The notes under the pieces: model-generated
What the model was told of the DNA's origin: nothing
The model's database searches: none
What the model saw: the letters and a program-made list of their open reading frames with translations, nothing else
Assembly: GCA_046348995.1 (NCBI GenBank)
Contig: JAXMDB010000006.1
Location: 124,001-188,000, forward strand
Length of the DNA: 64,000 nucleotides
Direction: 5' to 3'
Origin: JANNSX01 sp046348995
GTDB lineage: Bacteria; Pseudomonadota; Alphaproteobacteria; Rhizobiales; Hyphomicrobiaceae
In this document: piece after piece, positions 35,418 to 44,013 of the stretch
How the letters are laid out: each line of letters opens with the position of its first letter
How positions within the stretch are numbered: the stretch's first letter is position 1
Made by a program: the position numbers and the translations under genes

Positions 35418-36202
35418 ACCATGACCTCGCCGCGATCGACGTTGATCGCCTGGCCGGTGATGTTGGCGGCGAGCGGGGAGGCCAAAAACATGTAGAGGCT
35501 CGCCACGTCGTCCGGTTGCATGAGGCCGGGCAGCGCCTGTCCGCCGACGATCTCGTCGAGGATCTCGGCTTCTGGCCGCCCTTCCGCTTCCGACAGCCGC
35601 GTGAGCGATCGCATCGCGGCGCGCGTTTCGACCCAGCCGGGGCAAATGGCGTTGACGCGGATACCCTTCGGGCCGAGCTCCTTCGCCAGCGTCCGCATGA
35701 AGCCGATGTTGGCGTGCTTCGTCGTCGCGTAGGCCGAGAATCCGGCCGCGGCCGTTTTGCCCCAGACGGAGGAGGTGATGATTATGCGTCCGCCCGCCGT
35801 CATCTTCTTCAGGGCGTCGCGGGTGACGTAGTAGGTGCCCTTGATGTTGATGTCGATGATGCGGTCGAAGGTCTTCTCGACCTCGTCGCCCTCTTGATCA
35901 ATCGGCGTGATGAGCTCGAGGCCGGCGTTGTTGACGAGCACGTCGATGCGCTCGAGCGAACCGACAGCGCGGCGGACGGCCTCGCGGTCGGCAATGTCGG
36001 CGACGACGGCGCGGACCTGCCGGCCCGTCTCGCGGCCGATGGCCTTGGCAGCGGTTTCAGCGTCCGCGGTGGATGAGAGAACCGTGACGTCGGCCCGCGC
36101 CGCCGCGAACGCCTTGGCGATCGCGTAGCCGATGCCGTGGCTCGCGCCCGTCACGAGGACGTTCTCGCCGGAGAAGTCGAAACCTGTTCCCATGGCGGCC
36201 AT
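35414..36202 (-). CDS. Short-chain dehydrogenase/reductase (SDR)
   Basis: 262-residue classical SDR: TGASHGIGYAI (TGxxxGxG), NNAG in VLVNNAGLELITP, catalytic Ser in IITSSVWGKT, Y-x-x-x-K in YATTKHAN, then PGWVETRAA and the terminal INVDRGEVMV. The segment after beta-2 (VTVLSSTAD) lacks an acidic residue, so NADP(H) is possible. It heads the minus-strand set SDR-DAO-RraA and is divergent from an enolase-superfamily gene. Confidence 0.9.
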   Translation of the reverse strand: MAAMGTGFDFSGENVLVTGASHGIGYAIAKAFAAARADVTVLSSTADAETAAKAIGRETGRQVRAVVADIADREAVRRAVGSLERIDVLVNNAGLELITPIDQEGDEVEKTFDRIIDINIKGTYYVTRDALKKMTAGGRIIITSSVWGKTAAAGFSAYATTKHANIGFMRTLAKELGPKGIRVNAICPGWVETRAAMRSLTRLSEAEGRPEAEILDEIVGGQALPGLMQPDDVASLYMFLASPLAANITGQAINVDRGEVMV

Positions 36203-36349
36203 GCTCCTAGGTCGTGCACTCCATTAGCCGTGCAAACGGACCGGCTCAAGGCCCGCAGGCGGTGACGGCAAACTTGCGCAGGCGTCGTTTCGGTGCAACG
36301 TCAGTCGAAACGAGCGGCTGACGCGCTCGTGAAAGCCGCCGGGAGCGCC

Positions 36350-37453
36350 ATGAAAATCGCCAAGCTCGAGACGTTTCACACGGAGTTCGTGAGCTTCGTG
36401 CGGTTGACGACCGACACCGGCGCTCAGGGCTTGGGCCAGATGTCGACCTACTATGCCGACATCACGACCGAGATCTTCCATAGGCAGGTGGCGCCGCACG
36501 TTCTCGGCAAGGACGCGCTCGACATCGATGGGCATCTCGCCTTCATCTTCGACCGCGAGCTGAAATACCCGGGCTCCTATCTCCGCCGCGCCATGGCCGG
36601 CCTCGACACGGCGATCTGGGATCTGCGCGGCAAGATCGAGCAGAAGCCGGTCGTCTCGCTCATCGGCGGCACGCCGGGTAAGCTGCGCGCCTACGCCTCC
36701 TCCATGAAGCGCGACATCACGCCGAAGGACGAGGCCGCGCGCTTCGTGAAGCTGCGCGACGAGAAAGGCTTCGACGCCTTCAAATTCCGCGTCGGTGCCG
36801 AGGCCGGCCGCGACCGCGACGAGTGGCCGGGGCGGACGGAGGAAATCGTGCCGGCGGTGTGCAAGGCCCTCGGTCCCGGCATCGCCAAGCTCGTCGACGG
36901 CAACTCCTGCTATTCGCCCAAGCGTGCGATCGAGGTCGGACGCCTGCTCGAACAAGAGGGCGTCAGCCACTTCGAGGAGCCGTGTCCCTATTGGGAGTAT
37001 CGGCAGACGAAGGAGGTCGCCGATGCGCTCTCGATCGACGTCACCGGCGGCGAGCAGGATTGCGAGCTCGTCAATTGGGAGTACATGATCGCGCTCAGGG
37101 CCGTCGATGTCGTGCAGCCGGACGTCATGTACATGGGCGGGCTGTCACGGACGCTGAAGGTCGCGTCGATGGCGGCGGACGCGGGCCTCCCGTGCACGCC
37201 GCATGCGGCGAACCTCTCGCTCGTCACCATGTGCACGATGCATTTTCTGAAAGCCATCCCGAACGCCGGCAAATATCTCGAGCTCTCGATCGAGGGGCTC
37301 GACTACTATCCCTGGCAGGACGGCTTGTTCTTAGGCGATCCCTATCGCGTCGAGGCGGGGCATGTGACGGTGCCGGACGCGCCCGGCTGGGGTATCGAGA
37401 TCAATCCCGCGTGGCTCGAGCGCGCATCATATCGCGTCAGCGCCGTTGAATAG
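36350..37453 (+). CDS. Enolase-superfamily enzyme (mandelate racemase / muconate lactonizing type)
   Basis: 367-residue sugar-acid dehydratase- or racemase-like enzyme. The capping domain (1-125) is followed by the barrel with Lys in FKFRVGAEAG (K-x-R motif), metal ligands Asp in KLVDGNSCYS and Glu in HFEEPCPYWE, a third ligand region TGGEQDCEL, and base His in PHAANLSLV. These fit the mandelate-racemase subgroup, which abstracts a proton alpha to a carboxylate. ATG 36350 with GGGAGCG upstream matches the family start. It is followed by the bicupin gene after 10 bases, on the same strand. Confidence 0.88.
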   Translation: MKIAKLETFHTEFVSFVRLTTDTGAQGLGQMSTYYADITTEIFHRQVAPHVLGKDALDIDGHLAFIFDRELKYPGSYLRRAMAGLDTAIWDLRGKIEQKPVVSLIGGTPGKLRAYASSMKRDITPKDEAARFVKLRDEKGFDAFKFRVGAEAGRDRDEWPGRTEEIVPAVCKALGPGIAKLVDGNSCYSPKRAIEVGRLLEQEGVSHFEEPCPYWEYRQTKEVADALSIDVTGGEQDCELVNWEYMIALRAVDVVQPDVMYMGGLSRTLKVASMAADAGLPCTPHAANLSLVTMCTMHFLKAIPNAGKYLELSIEGLDYYPWQDGLFLGDPYRVEAGHVTVPDAPGWGIEINPAWLERASYRVSAVE

Positions 37454-37463
37454 GAGGGGCTGA

Positions 37464-38294
37464 ATGACGAAGTCGAGCTACTACGCACCCAAGGGCGGCC
37501 TGCCGTCGCAAACGACGCTGATGACCGGGCGTGCCGTGTTCACGACGGCCTATGCGGTGATCCCGCGCGGCACCAACTCCGATATCGTCGCGAGCCTGTT
37601 CCCGCATTGGGAGAAAGCGCGGGGCTGGATTTTGGCGCGGCCGCTCTCGGGCTTCGCCGAGACCTTCGTGCAGACGATCATGGAGCTCGCGCCCGGCGGC
37701 GGCAGCGAGCGGCCGGAGCCCGATCCGGGCGCTGAGGCCGCACTGTTCGTCGTCGAGGGCACGCTGTCGCTGACGATCGCGGGCAAGAGGCATGAGCTAC
37801 AACCCGGCGGTTTCGCCTACGTGCCTCCGGGGACGCTCTGGAACGTGCGCAACGCGACGAAGTCCAACGTTCTCTTCCACTGGTTTCGCAAGGCCTACGA
37901 GGCGGTCGACGGTCTCGACAAGCCGGATGTCATCATCGCCGACGAGCGCACGATCGCACCCTTTGCCATGCCGGACACGCAAGGGCGTTGGGCGACGACG
38001 CGCTTCATGGACCCGGCCGACCTCCGCCACGACATGCACATCACGATCGTGACGCTGGAGCCCGGCGGCGTCATCCCCTTCGAGGAGACGCACATCATGG
38101 AGCACGGCCTCTACGTGCTCGAGGGCAAGGCCGTCTACAAGCTCAATACCGACTGGGTCGAGGTCGAGGCGGGCGACTTCATGTGGCTGCGCGCGTTCTG
38201 TCCGCAGGCGGTGTATGCCGGTGGGCCGGGCAAGTTCCGCTATCTGCTGTACAAGGACGTCAACCGGCATCCGAAGCTGAGGCTGGGGCGGTGA
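37464..38294 (+). CDS. allE: (S)-ureidoglycine aminohydrolase-like bicupin
   Basis: 276-residue tandem cupin that resembles UGHY/AllE, the Mn-dependent enzyme releasing ammonia from (S)-ureidoglycine in purine catabolism. The start YYAPKGGLPSQTTLMTGRAVFTTAYAVIPRG is characteristic. In the second cupin the likely metal ligands are Glu208, His210 and His214 (FEETHIMEHGLYVLEGK) and Gln248 (FCPQAVYAGG), the E/H/H/Q set of the plant enzyme. No allantoinase, allantoicase or ureidoglycolate gene is near, and its operon partner is an enolase-superfamily enzyme, so the real substrate might differ. Confidence 0.75.
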   Translation: MTKSSYYAPKGGLPSQTTLMTGRAVFTTAYAVIPRGTNSDIVASLFPHWEKARGWILARPLSGFAETFVQTIMELAPGGGSERPEPDPGAEAALFVVEGTLSLTIAGKRHELQPGGFAYVPPGTLWNVRNATKSNVLFHWFRKAYEAVDGLDKPDVIIADERTIAPFAMPDTQGRWATTRFMDPADLRHDMHITIVTLEPGGVIPFEETHIMEHGLYVLEGKAVYKLNTDWVEVEAGDFMWLRAFCPQAVYAGGPGKFRYLLYKDVNRHPKLRLGR

Positions 38295-38304
38295 CAGCGG
38301 CGGC

Positions 38305-38697
38305 TCACAACCTGTTCCCCTTGACGACGGTCCCCGGGGTCCGCGCGCCGTTCTCGCCGATCCAGGTGGCGGTCGGGGGAGAAGCCGCGGGATCGCCCTC
38401 GACGTCGTAGCAGCCCCAGGTGCTCGCCGGCGGCCAGACCGAGCAGTACTGATCGCCGGTCACGCGCCAGCTCCCTTGCGAGGGCGTGTTCTCGCTGCCG
38501 ACATAGGTTGTCGCGCCGTCGGCCGCGAAATACTGCTTGTAGGCCGCATCGCCGCTGCCGCCGCTCGCCGTTGCGTCCGTGAGCAGCGTCTCGATCTCCG
38601 GCCCGGTGAGCTTGTGCTCGGCGGCCAGCGCATCGGTGACGGGAAGACCAGCGAGGGCCAGAATGAGTCCGGCCCACCTCAGCGAACGCGCAGCCAT
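38305..38697 (-). CDS. Small exported protein, unknown
   Basis: 130-residue protein with a Sec signal (RWAGLILALAGLPVTDALA, cleavage after ALAA) and a mature part with two cysteines in DQYCSVWPPASTWGCYDVEGD. The pattern LTGPEIETLLTDATASGG..AYKQYFAADGATTYVG..SQGSW looks like a single small domain found in exported alphaproteobacterial proteins, but I cannot name it. It is monocistronic and convergent with the bicupin gene, 10 bases away. Confidence 0.75.
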   Translation of the reverse strand: MAARSLRWAGLILALAGLPVTDALAAEHKLTGPEIETLLTDATASGGSGDAAYKQYFAADGATTYVGSENTPSQGSWRVTGDQYCSVWPPASTWGCYDVEGDPAASPPTATWIGENGARTPGTVVKGNRL

Positions 38698-38749
38698 GCG
38701 TGACCTCCCGGATGGATGGCGGCCAGGCTCATCAAAACCGGCCGCCCTA

Positions 38750-38797
38750 GGGCACGTTCAGGCGACGTGGAAACCGGTTCGCCGTACGAACGTGCCC
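38750..38797. repeat. Dispersed palindromic repeat, copy 2
   Basis: GGGCACGTTCAGGCGACG ... GAACGTGCCC with GGTTCGCCG in the centre: 48 bp with complementary ends. It is the inverse of the element at 12715-12763, with substitutions. Confidence 0.7.
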
Positions 38798-38856
38798 AAA
38801 ATCAATAACCTAGAACGGGTTCTCGACTCCACATGAACTGAACCCGATCTAGACGC

Positions 38857-39402
38857 CTACTCGATCAGCCCGGATTGGCCGATCGCCGTGTCGAGCTCGG
38901 CATAGGATTCGCAGTCCGTGCCGCAGCGCTTGGCGATCTCCTCGAGCTCCTTGCGCGCTTCCGCGAGCTTGCCGAGCTGCAGGTAGCCCTCGCCCAGATA
39001 CTCGCGCGTCTCGACGAGGTTCGGATCGAGCGCGAGCGCCTTGTGATAGAAGGCCAGGCCTTCCTCGACGCGGCCGAGCTTGCGGGTCGCGTAGCCGGTC
39101 AGCGAGAGGATGCGCGGGTCGTTGGCGTTGTGGGCCTCTGTCAACACCTCGAGGGATCCGGCGAAGTCCTCCTTCACGGCAAGCACGCTCGCCGCCCAAT
39201 AGAGGTCGTCATCCATGAGGCTTGCCGAGTTCTTCTTGATGCACGTTTTCCACTTGGACGTGCCTTCGGCGTATTGCTTGCACTTGGCCTTCACCTCCTC
39301 GCTCGGCCCGGAGGGAATGGTGATGGCCGATGCGGCGGTGGCGTAGGCCAGGACGCCGAGCGCCAGCAGGCCGCACATGCGCGTTCTTGCGAAACGAAAC
39401 AT
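38857..39402 (-). CDS. Exported tetratricopeptide-repeat protein
   Basis: 181-residue protein with a Sec signal (MCGLLALGVLAYATAASA). Two or three TPR-like helical pairs follow: YWAASVLAVKEDFAGSLEVLTEAHNANDPRILSLTGYATRKLG, VEEGLAFYHKALALDPNLVETREYLGEGYLQLGKLAEARKELEEI. Cysteines in CKQYAEGTSKWKTCIKK and RCGTDCESY may pair in the periplasm. ATG 39402 is taken because the signal begins there. It probably serves as a protein-binding scaffold; partner unknown. Confidence 0.8.
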   Translation of the reverse strand: MFRFARTRMCGLLALGVLAYATAASAITIPSGPSEEVKAKCKQYAEGTSKWKTCIKKNSASLMDDDLYWAASVLAVKEDFAGSLEVLTEAHNANDPRILSLTGYATRKLGRVEEGLAFYHKALALDPNLVETREYLGEGYLQLGKLAEARKELEEIAKRCGTDCESYAELDTAIGQSGLIE

Positions 39403-39695
39403 CGTCGACTCCTGTTCTCGTCGACCCCCACAGCACGATCCGGGCGGCAGCTTAGGACCGCTTGTCTGACAAGTCGCTGACAAACGGCCCTATCGCGAGA
39501 TGTTGATCGCCGGGCGCCCGAGTTGCCGGGGTAATGTCGAAGCCATTGATAATGCGTCTATTTTCAATGATCGCGGACCAATATGGCGGGGCTGCGGCCG
39601 TGGGTTCCTGCGATCCGGTGCAAGCGCGGCCGCCCCCTCTGGTCTTGCTGGCGTGCCGGGGCTAATCAGACACCATCAAGAACCGAGGTCCGCCC

Positions 39696-41011
39696 ATGAT
39701 CCCGCGCTATTCCCGCCCCGAGATGACGCACATCTGGTCGCCCGAGACCCGCTTCCGGATCTGGTTCGAGATCGAGGCACATGCGATGACCGCCATGGCG
39801 ACGCGCGGGATCGTGCCGAAGGCCGCGGCCGAAGCGGTGTGGGCCAAGGGCCGCGACGCACAATTCGACGTCGCCCGCATCGATGCGATCGAGCGCGAGA
39901 CGAAGCATGACGTCATCGCCTTCCTGACGCATCTCTCCGAGATCGTCGGACCTGAGGCCCGCTTCGTGCACCAGGGCATGACGTCGTCCGACGTGCTCGA
40001 TACATGTCTTGCCGTACAACTCGTGCGGGCCGCCGATCTGCTCATCGCCGATGTCGATGCGCTACTCGCCGCGCTGGCCTGCCGCGCCATCGAGCACAAG
40101 CTCACCCCCACCATCGGCCGCAGTCACGGCATTCACGCCGAGCCGACGACCTTGGTCTCAAGCTGCTCACCTACCACGCCGAGTTCCAGCGGGCCCGGGC
40201 GCGGCTGGTGGCGGCGCGGGCCGAGGTCGCGACGGCGGCCTTGTCGGGCGCGGTCGGCACGTTCGCGCATTTGGACCCCGGCGTCGAAGCGGATGTCGCC
40301 AAGGCGCTCGGGCTCGTGCCTGAGCCGATCTCGACGCAGGTGATCCCACGCGATCGGCACGCGATGTTTTTCGCGACGCTCGGCGTCGTCGCGTCCTCGC
40401 TCGAGCGGTTGGCCGTCGAGGTGCGGCACCTGCAGCGCACCGAGGTGCTGGAGGCGGAGGAGTATTTCTCGCCGGGCCAGAAGGGCTCGTCCGCGATGCC
40501 GCACAAGCGCAATCCGGTGCTGTCAGAGAACGTGACGGGCTTGGCGCGCATGGTGCGCAGCTATGCGCTCCCGGCCATGGAGAACGTGGCGCTCTGGCAC
40601 GAGCGCGACATCTCGCATTCGTCCGTCGAGCGCATGATCGGGCCGGACGCGACGGTGACGCTCGACTTCGCGCTGCACCGCATGACGGGCGTCATCGACA
40701 AGCTCGTCGTGTATCCCAAGCGCATGCAGGCCAACTTGGACAAGCTCGGCGGCCTCGTGCATTCGCAGCGCGTGCTCTTGGCGTTGACGCAAGCGGGCGT
40801 TAGCCGCGAGGATTCCTATCGCCTCGTGCAACGCAACGCAATGAAGGTCTGGGAGGAGGGGAAGGACTTCCTGACCGAGCTCAAGGCCGACTCCGAGGTG
40901 ACCGCCAAGCTCTCGGCAAAGGAGCTCGAGGCTGTGTTCGATCCAGGCTTCCACTTCAAGCACGTGGACGCGATTTTCGTGCGGGTGCTGGGAGCCGCTG
41001 CCAAGCGTTGA
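39696..41011 (+). pseudogene. purB: Adenylosuccinate lyase PurB with a one-base frameshift
   Basis: Housekeeping lyase of purine synthesis (SAICAR to AICAR and adenylosuccinate to AMP). The first part reads MIPRYSRPEMTHIWSPETRF ... GMTSSDVLDTCLA ... IGRSHGIHAEPTT (residues 1-152); the rest, from GLKLLTYHAEFQR to the end with the fumarase-family signature GSSAMPHKRNP, is in another frame. One base is missing at 40152-40154, where the family needs TTF-GLK but TT-GGT is present. Outside this point all motifs are intact and the total is about 437 residues, the normal length. Purine synthesis needs this gene, so a sequencing error or an active second copy is more likely than real loss. Confidence 0.9.
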
Positions 41012-41051
41012 GGGGGTGTGCTAGATTGGCTCCCGAAGGACACCGTCACCC

Positions 41052-41615
41052 ATGAACGCGCCACTCGGATTGAAGCTCGACAAGGCCGCCTTCAGCGCTT
41101 GGCTCGACCGCCAAGAGCAGCGCTACGAGTGGAAGGAGGGCCGCGTCGTGCAGATGACGAACGTCACGAAGGCGCATGAAAGAATTGCCGCCAATATCTT
41201 GCGCGCGATCAGTGAGCGACTGGATCTCGATCGGTGGTCCGTCACTGCGTCGGGGCTGGGTGTCGAGGGCTCGACCTTCATCCGCTTTCCAGACATCGTC
41301 GTCGAGCCGATGGACAATGACGACGAGGGGCGCCGCGCGCGCAAAGTTGTCGTGCTCGTCGAGGTTCTTTCGCCGAGCTCGGTCGGGACGGACTTTACGG
41401 AGAAGCTCGCGGAGTATACGACACTTCCGACCTTGCAGGCCTATGTGATCGCGAGCCAAGACGAGCCGATCGTATGGATCTGGCATCGATCTTCCGGGAA
41501 TGAGTTTCCCGCCACCCCTGTCGAGATGAATGGCCGGGATGCGCAGCTGGACCTGAGCTGTCTCGGCGTATCCATCCCGCTATCGGAAATCTATCGCGGT
41601 ATCAGGCAGGGTTGA
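41052..41615 (+). CDS. Uma2-family (DUF820) nuclease-fold protein
   Basis: 187-residue protein of the Uma2 family with a PD-(D/E)xK nuclease-like core. The start FSAWLDRQEQRYEWKEGRVVQM, then FPDIVVEP and VVLVEVLSPSSVGTDFTEKLAEYTTLPTLQAYVIASQD give the family's E-x(n)-PD-x(n)-E-V-x-S-x-S-x-x-x-D-x-x-x-K-x-x-x-Y order, so catalytic residues look intact. Biological role is unknown for the family; copies are often numerous and sometimes mobile. It lies between purB and a dioxygenase-like gene with no tight coupling. Confidence 0.87.
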   Translation: MNAPLGLKLDKAAFSAWLDRQEQRYEWKEGRVVQMTNVTKAHERIAANILRAISERLDLDRWSVTASGLGVEGSTFIRFPDIVVEPMDNDDEGRRARKVVVLVEVLSPSSVGTDFTEKLAEYTTLPTLQAYVIASQDEPIVWIWHRSSGNEFPATPVEMNGRDAQLDLSCLGVSIPLSEIYRGIRQG

Positions 41616-41808
41616 GGTCGGCACACCCCCAACGATAACCTCTACGCCGCATGATCCTTCACGTCGCTGAGCCCAACATGCCGTGCGCGCGCACTTGGGC
41701 GCCATGCGGATGAACCACCGCGCCGGGCCACGAGCTTGTCGATCGACCAGCTTCCGGTCCATCCTCGGTTTCGCACTTGCCTCTGCGCGCATCCGATAGG
41801 AGCCCCCT

Positions 41809-42141
41809 GTGCCGACCATCCAGGACTATCATGCTCACGTGTACTACGACGCGGCGACCCTCGATCGCGCCCGCCGGGTGTGCGAGACGCTGCGCGATAC
41901 CTTCGCGATCCCGATGGGGCGGATGCACGAGAAAAACGTCGGCCCGCATCCGCGCTGGAGCTGCCAGCTGACGATCCCGCCGGACAAGTTCGCCGACGTC
42001 GTCTCCTGGCTGCTCTTGAACCGGGATGGGCTCACCATTTTCGTCCATGCCCAAACCGGCGCCGAGCTTACCGATCACACGAAACACACGCTCTGGATGG
42101 GCGAGATGCTGACGCTCGACCTGACGGGCTTCCACGATTGA
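41809..42141 (+). CDS. DOPA 4,5-dioxygenase-family protein
   Basis: 110-residue protein of the DOPA-dioxygenase family, small non-haem Fe(II) proteins named after the fungal betalain enzyme. The metal-binding histidines are visible in YHAHVYYD, GPHPRWSCQL and FVHAQTG; the sequence ends HTLWMGEMLTLDLTGF, also conserved. Start is GTG 41809 after TAGGAGCCCCCT. Bacterial members are mostly uncharacterised; extradiol cleavage of a catechol is plausible from the fold. Confidence 0.85.
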   Translation: MPTIQDYHAHVYYDAATLDRARRVCETLRDTFAIPMGRMHEKNVGPHPRWSCQLTIPPDKFADVVSWLLLNRDGLTIFVHAQTGAELTDHTKHTLWMGEMLTLDLTGFHD

Positions 42142-42192
42142 GGGGCGCTGATCCGATCCTCGTCGTTTGCCGCGCGACCCGAAAGTCCACTC

Positions 42193-42765
42193 ATGCCCCT
42201 CAAAGTTGCCGACGTCGATATCCTGATCATTCCCGGTTGGACCAACTCCGGGCCCGACCACTGGCAATCGCGGTGGGAGCGGAAGCTGCCGCATGTCTGG
42301 CGCGTCGAGCAGGACGATTGGGATCGGCCCGTGTGCGCCGACTGGGTGGCAAAGATCGTTGCTGCCGTTTCCGAAGCGAAGCGTCCGGTCGTGCTCGTCG
42401 CCCACAGTTGTGGCGTGTCGGCCGTGGTGCACGCAGCGCCGCAGCTCCTACCGGGCAAGGTTGCGGGCGCGTTCCTCGTGGCGCCGCCCGATCTCGAGCG
42501 CGTGGCCGAGCCGGGCAGCGATTGGCTCTCGACGGGCGGCGGCTTTCATCCCGTGCCGACAGCGCCGCTACCGTTCCCCTCGATGGTCATCGCCAGCGCC
42601 AACGACCCCTACGTCACGCTCGAACGCGCCCAGGAAATGGCCCTCGACTGGGGCAGCGACTTCGCCGATGCTGGCCAATCCGGACACATCAACACCGCCT
42701 CGGGACACGGGCCGTGGCCGGAAGGATTGCTCAAGCTCGGCCAGCTGATGAAACGTTTGGGGTAG
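42193..42765 (+). CDS. RBBP9/YdeN-type serine hydrolase
   Basis: 190-residue small alpha/beta hydrolase of the RBBP9/YdeN family. The entry motif is ILIIPGWTNSGPDHWQSRWE, the nucleophile elbow LVAHSCGVSAV, the acid in VIASANDPYVTLERA and His in AGQSGHINTASGHGPWPEG. This family order (GWxxSGxxHWQ) is very specific. Cytoplasmic serine hydrolase of unknown substrate. It is 51 bases after the dioxygenase gene and 9 bases before another hydrolase on the same strand. Confidence 0.9.
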   Translation: MPLKVADVDILIIPGWTNSGPDHWQSRWERKLPHVWRVEQDDWDRPVCADWVAKIVAAVSEAKRPVVLVAHSCGVSAVVHAAPQLLPGKVAGAFLVAPPDLERVAEPGSDWLSTGGGFHPVPTAPLPFPSMVIASANDPYVTLERAQEMALDWGSDFADAGQSGHINTASGHGPWPEGLLKLGQLMKRLG

Positions 42766-42774
42766 GGAAATCGG

Positions 42775-43707
42775 ATGCCGCTCGAGTCAGGAATCGCCGC
42801 CTATGTGGCAGCACTCAAGGAGGAGATGGTCGGCGCGCCGGCACCGGTCACGGCGGATGATCGGCGGCGCTGGTTTTCCATTCGCGGAGAGAGGTTCAAG
42901 CTCCCGCTGCCCGAAGGCATCGACATCATCGACGATTTCGTCTGTGCGCCGGGGCGCGAGATTCCGGTCCGCCGCTACCGGCCGAAGGATGCGCTGACGC
43001 CGCCGGTCGTCGCCTACTTCCACGGCGGCGGTTGGGTCGCTGGCTCGATCGCAACCCACGAGATGCTGACGGCGGTGATGGCGGCCGAGACCGGCGCCGA
43101 GGTTGTGAGCGTGCACTACCGCCGGCCGCCGGAGAATCCGTATCCGGCCGCCTTCGACGATTGCGCGGAGGTCGTGCGCTGGATCGCCGAGCATGCTCGC
43201 GATCTCGATGTCGACGGGACACGCATCATCGTCGCCGGCGATAGTGCGGGCGGCAATCTCGCCGCGGCGGTCGCGATCGCTGCACGGGATGGACGTGCGC
43301 CGGCGATCCGGGGCCAGGCGCTGATCTATCCGGTGCTCGATGTCGACGTCGACCGGCCGAGCTACCGGAGCGGGCGCGATCCGTTCCTCCTGCGCGACAG
43401 CATGATCTACTATCTCAACGCCTATCTGCAGGGCCGCTTGCGGCAGAGCGATCCCTATGCCGTGCCGATGCGGCTGCCATCGTTCGCGGGCCTGGCGCCG
43501 GCCTATGTGCTCGGCTGCAGTCACGACATCCTGCTCGACGAGGCGCTCGACTATGCGGAACGGCTGACGGCGGCGGGCGTCGCGACCGAGCTGCGCGTGC
43601 CCGACGGCACGATCCACGGCTTTCTCAGGGCCCGCGCCTACAGCGAGGTCGCGCGATCGGAGATGAGCGCGATGTGCCAGTGGATGAAGGAGCGGCTGGC
43701 GAGATGA
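42775..43707 (+). CDS. Alpha/beta hydrolase of the hormone-sensitive-lipase group
   Basis: 310-residue esterase or lipase (family IV). The oxyanion motif YFHGGGWVAGS, nucleophile GDSAGGNLAAAV, Asp in YVLGCSHDILLDEALDYAE and His in DGTIHGFLRAR complete the triad. N-terminal helices 1-65 would form the cap. Typical substrates are short-chain acyl esters. Nine bases after the RBBP9-type gene, so co-transcription is likely. Confidence 0.9.
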   Translation: MPLESGIAAYVAALKEEMVGAPAPVTADDRRRWFSIRGERFKLPLPEGIDIIDDFVCAPGREIPVRRYRPKDALTPPVVAYFHGGGWVAGSIATHEMLTAVMAAETGAEVVSVHYRRPPENPYPAAFDDCAEVVRWIAEHARDLDVDGTRIIVAGDSAGGNLAAAVAIAARDGRAPAIRGQALIYPVLDVDVDRPSYRSGRDPFLLRDSMIYYLNAYLQGRLRQSDPYAVPMRLPSFAGLAPAYVLGCSHDILLDEALDYAERLTAAGVATELRVPDGTIHGFLRARAYSEVARSEMSAMCQWMKERLAR

Positions 43708-43720
43708 TCGGGGTGCTTCG

Positions 43721-43961
43721 TGTAGGGGCGACCGGCAGGTCGCCCACAGCCTCTGCCTGGCAGGATGCCCGCGATTGATCCGCCTCTCCCCATGGGCACG
43801 ATGTGCTCATGGGGAGAGGGGAGGGTGAGGGGCAGCTCCAGACGAAAATCTTGCCGCGAAGCCACATCCTGCTCAGCGGCCGGAGGCGTTCGGCGCGCAT
43901 TTCGATTCGCGGCTGCCCCTCACCCTTCCCTCTCCCCGTACGCTTGCGCTACGGGGAGAGG
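43721..43961. repeat. REP-type hairpins between hydrolase and glyS
   Basis: GTAGGGGCGACCGGCAGGTCGCCC (43721-43744), hairpin CCTCTCCCCATG / CATGGGGAGAGG (43783-43819), and hairpin CCTCTCCCCGTA / TACGGGGAGAGG (43929-43961). They fill the 306-base gap and may serve as the shared 3' end of the two convergent transcripts. Confidence 0.75.
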
Positions 43962-44013
43962 CGGCAACCGGTTCCCGTGCCGCAGGCGACCGCCAATCGC
44001 CCCACCAAGAGCC

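Noticed and set aside
40004..40323. Alternative small gene overlapping the purB frameshift
   Set aside because: R/S/P-rich frame inside purB; the purB reading explains both flanks.
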